The notes under the pieces: generated by a model
The model's input: the letters and a program-made list of their open reading frames with translations, nothing else
What the model was told of the DNA's origin: nothing
The model's database searches: none
Made by a program: the position numbers and the translations under genes
Part shown: positions 56,364-64,000 of the stretch, in pieces
Layout: each line of letters opens with the position of its first letter
Position numbering within the stretch: position 1 is the stretch's first letter
DNA from: Hydnum rufescens UP504
Taxonomy: Eukaryota > Basidiomycota > Agaricomycetes > Cantharellales > Hydnaceae
DNA: 64,000 bases
Assembly: GCA_014904985.1 (NCBI GenBank)
Contig: MU128926.1
Coordinates: forward strand, 320,297 to 384,296
Reading direction: 5' to 3'

Positions 56364-58296
56364 TCATCCGCGCCCCGCAAATCTCCCACCTTGAAGGTTA
56401 GAGTCACTGTCACATATGGATATTCTTAGTCTTATCGCCAAGCGAAGATAGGAAGCAAATAATCAACGTACATGGTGAGACCGACCATCGCATCGCCCAG
56501 ATCCTCTGACACTGCAGCCAGAATTTTAGGATTGTTATAATGTGTGACGGCTTGGACGATAGCACGTGCACGTTTGGCGGGATCTCCAGACTACATCAAC
56601 GTTCCCACCATGGCATTAGAGCAGGGAAGAAAAATGTGAAAAAGAATCCTCACGTGGAAGATACCAGATCCCACGAACACTGCAATACGAAAAAGAAAAA
56701 GAGGCAATAAGTCGGATGTTCCCCAATTCACACGGTTCTGCAGCAGAATGAACTAGGAACATACCCCCATCACACCCCAGCTGCATCATAAGAGCCGCAT
56801 CGGCGGGTGTCGCCACCCCACCGGCCGCAAAGGTGACAACAGGCAATCGCTTTAGTCGCGCCGTCTCTTTCAAAAGGTGGTATGGCGCTCGGAGATCCTT
56901 GGCGAATGTGTACAACTCCTCGTCAGACATCGTAGATGCGAGACGGATAGAAGACTGTAAGGAGCGGGCGTGGCGGACTGCCTATATGCATAAAATGATG
57001 GTAAGTCAAAGACGACAGATAGACTGAGACACGAAACACCTCGACGACATTGCCGGTTCCAGCCTCGCCTTTTGTGCGGATCATAGCTGCGCCTTCGGAA
57101 ACACGACGCAAGGCCTCCCCGAGATCTGTCGCCCCGCAAACGAAGGGAATACGGAAGGTATGCTTGTGAATATGACACTACAAGTATTGTGGCACGTTGA
57201 GTCGACGCATTGTTACGATATAGTAATAGGCAATACTAACCTGTTCATCGGCAGGGGTGAGGACCTCCGACTCATCGATATAATCCGCTCCGATGGCTTC
57301 CACTATCTAATATGACGGAGGGGGTGGGGCCGACATTTTCAGGCCAACTGGCAGTAAAGGCCGTTCATCATCGACCCACCTGTGCCTCCACAAAGTGGCC
57401 AACGCGCACTTTCGCCATCACTGGAATTGTAACAGCATCGATGATCTCCTTTATGAGCTTTGGGTCGCTCTAAAAAAACCCAAGCATCTAGTTAAGAAAT
57501 TCTGGGGCGTGTAAGGAGTGAGAGCGCATACCATCCTAGCAACGCCTCCCTGGGCTCTAATATCCGCTGGGACACGTTCTAGAGCCATTACAGCACAGGC
57601 GCCAGCTTCTTCTGCGATCCTGGCCTATTCCATCGGGAGCGTCCTCAGTACAGGGAAGGAATGTCGATGAGGTGAGAACGTAAACATACCTGTTCGGCGT
57701 TCACAACGTCCATAATAACGCCTCCCTAGTGGGTATCGCACTAATATTAGCCCGCTCTGCCAAATGGTTTCTGTGGACATAAATGTTTTCACTCACCTTG
57801 AGCATCTGAGCGAGACCAGATTTAACGCCAAACGTGCCCACGGTGCTCGAACGCTCCTTGCTTTTCGGAGCTAGCCCAGGTAGCGCGGGGGTGAGCGGAG
57901 GAGCTTGGGTAACACTACCATTTGTCTCCCCTATCGCACTTGCTCGCGATGGTTGCGTTTCACTATCGTGCGGTTGTTTTCCTGTTGCAGACTAGTAGGA
58001 CACTCATCTTTAGTGAGAGCGGTGCCGACAGATAAAACCCAAAAAAATAAAGGACGCACCATATGGACAGACTCTGAGAGCGAAGCCGGTCGTAAAAAGG
58101 GATAGGGAAGGTGAAACGAGTCACGTTTGGACCCGAAAAGTGATCGTCGATTGATTCCGAGCCCAACCACGTGACTGAGAAACCGACTGGTACGACTTTG
58201 CCTACCATCTTCGGTGGAGCGGGACGCCGTTTGCGAGTCGACTGAATCAACGGAGCGGGCAGACCGGGCACGGCGAGAGGAGTTCACGGACGACAT
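56364..58296 (-). CDS. PDX1: Pyridoxal 5'-phosphate synthase, Pdx1/Snz
   Basis: Builds vitamin B6 from ribose 5-phosphate, glyceraldehyde 3-phosphate and ammonia supplied by Pdx2. The TIM-barrel motifs are present: [55 protein letters not shown] (catalytic Lys), [56 protein letters not shown] (second catalytic Lys), [48 protein letters not shown] and the end GGRFAGRG. At least nine introns, all in frame. The N-terminus is the weak point: a Ser/Arg-rich exon from ATG 58296 ([18 protein letters not shown]) is likely joined to [16 protein letters not shown] by an intron whose donor I could not fix. Confidence 0.9.
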
Positions 58297-58811
58297 GTTG
58301 GGGGTTGAGTGAGGGGGAGGACACCAATGAGGGGTATCATATAGTGAGTGAGGCCACAAAACGCGCTCACAAACGCACCAACACCAATGCGCACGGATCA
58401 CTGAGGTCCATCAATTTCAGACACAACAGTACAATTCCTGAGTACACAAAGACAATGCAAAGACAATACAGAATATTGCTAGGGGCCACCCGCGGTGGTA
58501 AACATCGTGAATTAATCAAGCACGTCCTCCGCAACATCTTTCGCCTCCAAGCGTTTCTTGTCCACCCCACGTTCCCAGGCACGCCTAAGTCTTCCCGGGT
58601 TGCTGAATGGGACCACTTGGCCATTTCTAAATAAATCAACGACCACTTATTGAATACTCGCCCGGATAAGAAGCAACGGCTACCCACTGGGTCATCGTGG
58701 GAGTACTGTCCGGTATCTGACGTTTCTCTTCTCGCTTGCCGCCAGGGTTCGCAAATGGGATGATATTACCATTCCTGAAGCGGCCATTGCAAAGATGACA
58801 TGTATCAGAGA
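58297..58811. other. Intergenic stretch, no gene recognised
   Basis: Upstream of PDX1. The ORF at 58305-58634 (plus) has no family likeness and overlaps the PDX1 promoter side. Nothing else seen. Confidence 0.4.
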
Positions 58812-59135
58812 TTAAATGAGCAGTCCAGCGAGCACAAGCGCCACCACGTACTGGGCCATGGTCGGAATCGAATCTGGGATATCCTCACGCGCGTACACGA
58901 TGATGACATCACTGGGAGGCATGGCTCCAGCTGCGCGGACGTGGTTATCGGCAGTAAGTGAGCGGTCTTCCAGATCGTGTGCCTTGCTCTATAATTTTGC
59001 TTTAGTAGAGAGCTGGTCGGACAGGAGCCCACATACGCGAAGTGGGAGGGGCACCAGCGGAAGGGCGACAGCGATCTGGCAAACCGCGAGCATAAAAAGA
59101 GATAAGACAGGGAACAGCGACGACAAGGAGAACAT
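58812..59135 (-). CDS. Small secreted or tail-anchored protein, unknown
   Basis: Two exons. The first (59135 to about 59038) codes MFSLSSLFPVLSLFMLAVCQ then IAVALPLVPLPLR, a clear signal-peptide-like start with a cleavage-type AVA/AL end. An intron (GTATGTGGG...TTATAG) leads in frame to SKAHDLEDRSLTADNHVRAA and PPSDVIIVYAREDIPDSIP. The end MAQYVVALVLAGLLI is hydrophobic and finishes at the stop, as in GPI-anchored or tail-anchored proteins. About 90 residues. I know no family for it; the two hydrophobic ends and clean splice make a real gene likely. Confidence 0.55.
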
Positions 59136-59391
59136 GGTGAGTGGGTAAGTGATATTGATCAAAGGAAGTGAAGGTAAATTAAAAATCCAAGTGGCCGGCC
59201 AGCGGTCGATGCGAAGGGAAAAGGAGGAAGAAAAGGGGGGAGGGAGGGGTGCGCGAAAGAACCAAGTGAGAGATTTTATACGACGCGCAGGTACGCTGAC
59301 CTAGTCGAGGAAACGGAAAGTGATCAGTAACGCGTTACCAAGACTGCGGAGTTTCCCGGGTAACGCCCCCGCCTTCACCCAAAAAATATTT

Positions 59392-61630
59392 ATGGCTGAC
59401 CCACGATTTGCTCGCCTTCGCACTGATCCGCGCTTCAGAAAGCCAAAGAGCAGCCATAATAAAATAGTCATCGACGAACGCTTCAAGTCGATTTTTGACG
59501 ACGACTCATCCGAGTTTAAGGGCAAGCGGAGAGGTCTCGTAATAAACAACTTCCAACTCGAGTACCAACTAATGTAACTCATTTCCAGCTCAGATCGACA
59601 AATATGGCAGAAAACTCTCCAAAACACACAATCGTGACCGCCTCAAGCGATTTTACCGCCTCAAAGTTGGGGACGAAGAAAAATCTACCGAGGAGCCTCC
59701 TGCGGTTCCAGACTATGCGCGGGGCGAAGTGTTATTAGAAAGTTCAGATGAAGAAGATCATCAATCTCACATAGACAGCGATGGTGACGTTGACAACCCT
59801 GTAACGCTTGGGGCGTCTATCCCAAACCAACGTCGGCCCGAATCTCCCCCATCGGATGCGGAACCGGGAGTCGATCTCGACGAAGAAACATACGATGCGC
59901 TCGACCGACAGGCAATTGCCTATTCCTCCAAATTTGCCGACCAGGATGGTGCCCGCCAAAAGCTTTCGGGCAAAGAAACGACGCGCATCGCAGTTGTGAA
60001 CCTCGATTGGGACCACGTGCGCGCATTCCATCTCTTCAAAATCTTCAACTCGATTGCATCCCAGGGTGCGTCTGGCAGCAACTCGGGGAGTGGGAGGGTC
60101 CTCAACGTTCGCGTGTACCCAAGCGAATTTGGGAAGGAACGCATGTCGCGGGAGGAGAGGGAGGGTCCTCCTCCTGAAATCTTCCGGAAAAAAAAGGACG
60201 AGGATCTGGATGAAGAGGATATCAATGAACAGACCATCTTTGAGCAGGGCGATGGAAATGCTCAATATGATGACAATGCTTTAAGGAAATACCAGCTAGA
60301 GCGATTACGGTAAGCAATTTATTCCCTCATAATGCTTCGTCTGAATCCTCATGATGTCGATATGCACCGAAAGGTATTACTATGCTATTGTAGCATTTGA
60401 TTCCGTCCCCACTGCTTCGCACACGTACAATGAGCTCGATGGGACTGAACTCGAACGATCCGCCAACCTCTTCGATCTCAGTTTTGTCCCTGAAGGCATG
60501 GAATTTGGTGAAGACTTCCGGTTAATGAATTTCCTCCATATCCAGGCCACGATTGCGGGGAGCTCATCTATCTAATCTTCAGGGACGAGTGCAAAGACGA
60601 TTCTGGCCTCAACAAAGGCCTAGATTTCACCACGGATGTACGACATACATTGTCTTCCTTATGCCTATGCGCCTCTAACACTGTTCTCTGGGATAGGCGC
60701 TCCGCCATTCCAAAGTCAAACTCACCTGGGATGACGACGATGTAGAGCGGACCCAAATAACACGACGCACATTAACTCGACAACAAATCGAAGAGAATGA
60801 CTTCAAGGCATATATCGCCTCCTCTGGCTCTTCTGATTCCGGGTCTGGGTCTGAGGTCGATGATCCCGTCCATACCAACACCATTGTCGGCGCATCCTCA
60901 AGAAGAACGAGCACAAAACAAACCCGCGACGAGCGACGCGCCAAACTGCGCTCCCTTCTGTCTGGCAATAATGACGGGCTTCCCGAAGGGTGGGGTGGGG
61001 TTGACGTACCCAGTGGCGATATCGAAGTGACCTTCGCGCCTGGCTTGACTAATTCGACGCCTCAGGCTGGAGATGGTGAAGAGGAAACTACTTTAGAGAG
61101 GTATAAGCGACGCCAGAAGGAGAAGAAGGTGGCTCGGAAGGCGATCCAGGAGGCTCGTGCGGAATCCACCGGCAAGAAGGCCGAGGCGACCGCTGAAACT
61201 GATAAATCGAATGTAAAGAAAAAAGCCCAGAAGGCAGAGTACGCCGACAAAGAGGATGAGGACGATGACCACTTTACGGCGGATGTGACAGATAGTCGGT
61301 TCCAGGCATTACACGAAGACCCCGATTTTGCAATCGATCCTAGTCATCCACAGTGCGTTTCCCTTTTCCTTGTCCATCACGGTCATTATTAAGCAGCTCT
61401 TTCTTGTGGTCTATAGGTTCAAGGCAACTAAGAGTATGGCCGCCTTCCTCCAAGAACGAACTCGGCGTCAGAAGGAAACCCGTTTCACAGCCAGCAAAGA
61501 GACTGCGCGGTCTGGGACTTATGATGCTGCCGACAGCGGTGACGTTCAGTCACTGATCGAGAGTGTAAAGCGGAAGAGCCAGGGTTCCGCCGTCCAAGGG
61601 CAGATGGTCAATAAGCGAAGGAAATGGTGA
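59392..61630 (+). CDS. ESF1: Pre-rRNA-processing protein Esf1
   Basis: Nucleolar factor of 18S rRNA maturation. The start MADPRFARLRTDPRFRKPKS at 59392 is characteristic. It continues HNKIVIDERFKSIFDDD, QIDKYGRKLSKTHNRDRLKR, FYRLKV, an acidic stretch, then TRIAVVNLDWDHVRAFHLFK, VYPSEFGKERMSREEREGPP, YYYAIVAFDSVPTASHTYNE, LDGTELERSANLFDLSFVPE, RHSKVKLTWDDDDVERTQI, TRRTLTRQQIEENDFKAYIA, the coiled basic KRRQKEKKVARKAIQEA, the C-terminal motif DSRFQALHEDPDFAIDPSHP and FKATKSMAAFLQERTRRQ. Five introns keep frame. No lesions. Confidence 0.93.
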
Positions 61631-62264
61631 TTGTGCGCATCTTAGCTGGTGCAATCCGCCTATCAAAACACAGCGAAACCAGGCCCGACTCCCGGGAGTT
61701 TTATTGTCCCTCTTTTGTAACCGTAAGCCGCTTCTGGCGTATCGTTTGAAGGCGGAATAGAAAATCCAGGCAAAGAAATCGGGATGATGGAGCGTGCTTA
61801 TTTCGACTCAGCCTCTGTGGGGGATGAAGCCATTTCAACGCGACTGCAAAATTATGGACCCTCGAGGGGTACATATGTACATGAGTGGCAGTCATGATGC
61901 ACCTAGGAGTAAGAAACCAGTTGCATGAGACGGTGCTGCTAGGATGCGAAGACAAAGATTCAGAGGCCACAGGCTGAAATTGAAGGCTAACTGCATGGCT
62001 GTGGTGTTTTAAACGGTGTGTTCCCAAGTATTATATTACTTGGCTTAATTATAAGCATAACCCCCTCAGAATTGGTGGCCCTCTTCACCAGCTTGTCTTA
62101 ATATTTAAAAGAATACCAGGATCCTGAATTCTTCCCTCCACCACCCCCATGCCTGCCAAATCCACCGGAATCGATCACCCTCGCTCCGCCAGACAACTAC
62201 CTACATCGACCTCATAGCACCAGCTGATCCAACTTGAATGTGCCTACGTCTCTAGCTGTCCCCC
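61631..62264. other. Intergenic stretch, no gene certain
   Basis: 3' flank of ESF1, then a C-rich stretch near 62135-62170 (CTCCACCACCCCCATGCC) that may be leader or Pro-rich start of the VWA gene below, but with an in-frame stop. Confidence 0.35.
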
Positions 62265-62940
62265 ATGAACTCAGACACCAACGATCCCTCTCTACATCTC
62301 GATTATCTACCTACGGTACTGCTAGCCCTGTTCCAGATGTCGGCTTTCGCCTATCGATGGTCCTCCTGCGAGATTCGGCCACGTCTTTATCATCAATCCT
62401 CTTGGTGTAAGTGCGGATTCGACGCGGTCGGCACCACAAAGGAGAACCACCAAGGAGGATCTTCTAGAATTGCTCAAGAAATACTACACGGTCATCATCG
62501 TCGATGACTCTAGTTCGGTGCGTGATCGCGGCTGAGACAGAGCCAACCCGAGTTTTAAAATTCCATTTGCGTCACTGTAGATGGCTGGGCCTAGGTGGGC
62601 CGAAACCAGAGAAGCGTTGGCCGGACTCGCCGATGTGGCTTCGCAATACGATGTGGACGGGATCGATGTTCACTTTCTCAACGACCCCCGCGTTGGACAG
62701 AATATGACGACCGCGCAGGCCTCTTCAACACAATAGATCCAGATGGTATAACGCCCATCAGTGAAAAGTTGGAAGAATTGCTTCTCGCGTACCTCCTCGA
62801 AATCGAGCAGGCTCAGGACTCCGATAAAACTGGAGAAAGCCACGATGCTCTGAAGAAAATCAAACCGACTAATTTCATCATTGATGGCGCGCCCAGTACT
62901 GTATTGCATCGTTTGGGGAAGTCGGTGGTTACCACGTAAC
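62265..62940 (+). pseudogene. VWA-domain protein, partial and frame-broken
   Basis: The solid part is TKEDLLELLKKYYTVIIVDD, SSS, an intron (62517 to about 62580), MAGPRWAETREALAGLADVA, QYDVDGIDVHFLNDPRVGQN, TTAQ. After a one-base change near 62715 it continues LFNTIDPDGITPISEKLEEL, LLAYLLEIEQAQ and KPTNFIIDGAPS. DDSSSM is the metal-binding DxSxS of a von Willebrand A fold, and the whole matches a common fungal VWA family of unknown role. The family normally continues with FIVITDGAPTDD and a further 60-80 residues; here the end drifts and stops. The N-terminal exon is unclear. It is a relic or an error-hit gene. Confidence 0.55.
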
Positions 62941-63645
62941 TCCCGTCGCTCCAAGACTCGTCGTCTTAACCTCTCATCGACGGTCAGGTAAACCGAAACG
63001 CGTCGACATCTACGAGGTAAGGTTCCTTTGAAAGGGGTTAACAAGCTTAGCGGGTCGCATGGCCCTCTGATATGAAGCAGTACGAACGAGCCTCAATAAC
63101 TGCTGTATAATCGAGACCCCCTGTCGACATGGAGAGCCAACGGTTGTTCCCACAGATGCGCACCCGAACAATCGTAGTCACTTGAGTGGATTCACCGCGG
63201 ATTCCGCGTTCATTGACCGGGATCGACAGGGCGAGTTTGTTGAGTCCATATATAGACAAGGATCAACCCGGGCGACGAGGCCACGAATTATTCTTCAAAA
63301 TACCCGAGTGACAGTGGGCGCAAGCCCCTCATACTGTGCCTGGATCGAGCAGTGTTCGCCTAGTCCCGAATTCGGCTGCACCCGACAGCGATGACGACAG
63401 GATTTCTGGACGAAAGCAGAGCGGACCAGTGTCTCGGGCTTACGCCTCCTTGATGAGGCCCAATTCGAATGCCTCTGGGCTCCTTCGGATGACTTTGGCC
63501 AAATTTAAGATCTGCACTCTCAAGTCAGCCCAAACTTCAATTTTGGAAATATTTAAAGCGTCCATTTACCAGTGGTCTCGAGATTTTAACCCTCTCCTGA
63601 CACCCCATTTGCTGCACTTTCCTGTTATCTACGTCCTTCGTCGTC
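62941..63645. other. Intergenic stretch before the aquaporin gene
   Basis: The first 70 bases may still belong to the VWA relic (in another frame: VAPRLVVLTSHRRSGKPKRV). The rest has short ORFs without recognised content and the aquaporin promoter side. Confidence 0.35.
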
Positions 63646-64000
63646 ATGTCTGAGATGCGAAAGTACAGCGCTTCGTTCTTCACTTTCGTTCCCGTTTTTG
63701 CCCTCGGCAGGCCTGAGCTCCCGGATCTCTTCGCTGCTGCCTTCGAGATGTTGGGTACAACGTTGTTCTTATTCTTCAGCTTTATGATCTGTCTTGTTGG
63801 CCAAAACCTTTCAACTGAGGGCAACCACCTGCTGATTCAAGTTGCCTGCTCGCTGGGTTTCACCACTTCGGCCTTTCTGTTCGTCTCTGTCTTCTATAGG
63901 TGAGTGTCGTTATGGCCCCAGAGATGCCCAGTTCTAATCAACACTATTTTTTCGTGCAGTGTCACTGGAGGTGCTTTTAATCCCGCCATCTCCTTCTCAT
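63646..64000 (+). CDS. Aquaporin / major intrinsic protein, 5' part (cut by the window edge)
   Basis: Membrane channel for water or glycerol. Start at 63646 (MSEMRKYSASFFTFVPVF). The first helix ELPDLFAAAFEMLGTTLFLF, FFSFMICLVG and the second helix IQVACSLGFTTSAFLFVSVF are followed by an intron (about 63900-63959). The next exon opens SVTGGAFNPAISFS, which holds the first NPA box. The second half with the other NPA motif lies outside the window, so aquaporin and aquaglyceroporin cannot be told apart. Confidence 0.85.

Noticed and set aside
58305..58634. 110-codon ORF on the plus strand beside PDX1
   Set aside because: No recognisable content and it overlaps the PDX1 5' side; taken as chance.
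1..64000. tRNA genes, rRNA and CRISPR arrays
   Set aside because: No T-loop GGTTCGA..CC with matching A-box outside coding exons, no regularly spaced direct repeats, no rRNA core sequence seen by eye; a tRNAscan run would settle the first.

Overview
The window reads as nuclear DNA of a filamentous basidiomycete, most likely an Agaricomycete. Genes are dense, on both strands, and cut by many short introns of about 45-70 bases with GT (sometimes GC) donors and AG acceptors. A FunK1-type kinase fragment, an expanded F-box family and Sec39, Esf1, Pdx1 and Bud23 proteins of basidiomycete type agree with this. There are no bacterial-style operons, no CRISPR array, and I found no convincing tRNA or rRNA gene.

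Left part (1 to about 22.7 kb) is a dynamic, repeat-built region. One F-box/LRR-like gene recurs seven times in varying states: an inverted fragment (A1), an N-terminal scrap (A2), a 5'-truncated copy (B), a nearly complete copy (C), an N-terminal scrap (D), a copy broken by a small solo LTR (E) and one apparently intact copy (F). The copies carry pieces of their neighbours: the 5' flank of the carnitine acetyltransferase gene (intact at 8441-11559), a Pro/Gln-rich fragment, and an internal piece of SEC39. A second repeat, the upstream flank of SEC39, occurs three times (about 12.0, 17.0 and 22.0 kb). Two decayed copies of an unknown minus-strand gene and a truncated FunK1-like gene also lie here.

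Middle and right part (22.7 to 64 kb) is compact housekeeping DNA: SEC39 (Golgi-ER tethering), ADE8 (purine synthesis), DBR1 (lariat debranching), cyclin C (Mediator kinase module), SRP receptor alpha, YPT1/Rab1, a complex I Tim17-family subunit, ATP synthase subunit j, BUD23 (18S rRNA methyltransferase), MAD2 (spindle checkpoint), RRP3 (rRNA helicase), RAM1 (farnesyltransferase beta), BRF1 (TFIIIB), PDX1 (vitamin B6), ESF1 (rRNA processing), a VWA-domain fragment and the start of an aquaporin. Embedded here are three paralogues (37.4-39.6, 40.0-42.1 and 47.7-50.0 kb) that join an N-terminal Rap1-like BRCT domain to four or five Rap1/Myb-like modules, each split by a phase-0 intron at the same place. 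This is the most unusual system in the window.

A technical theme runs through the window. Conserved single-copy genes (YPT1, BUD23, SEC39, BRF1, RAM1, the complex I subunit) each lose frame by one base, nearly always in a short homopolymer. That looks more like uncorrected consensus errors than mass gene death, and it weakens any pseudogene call that rests on one indel.
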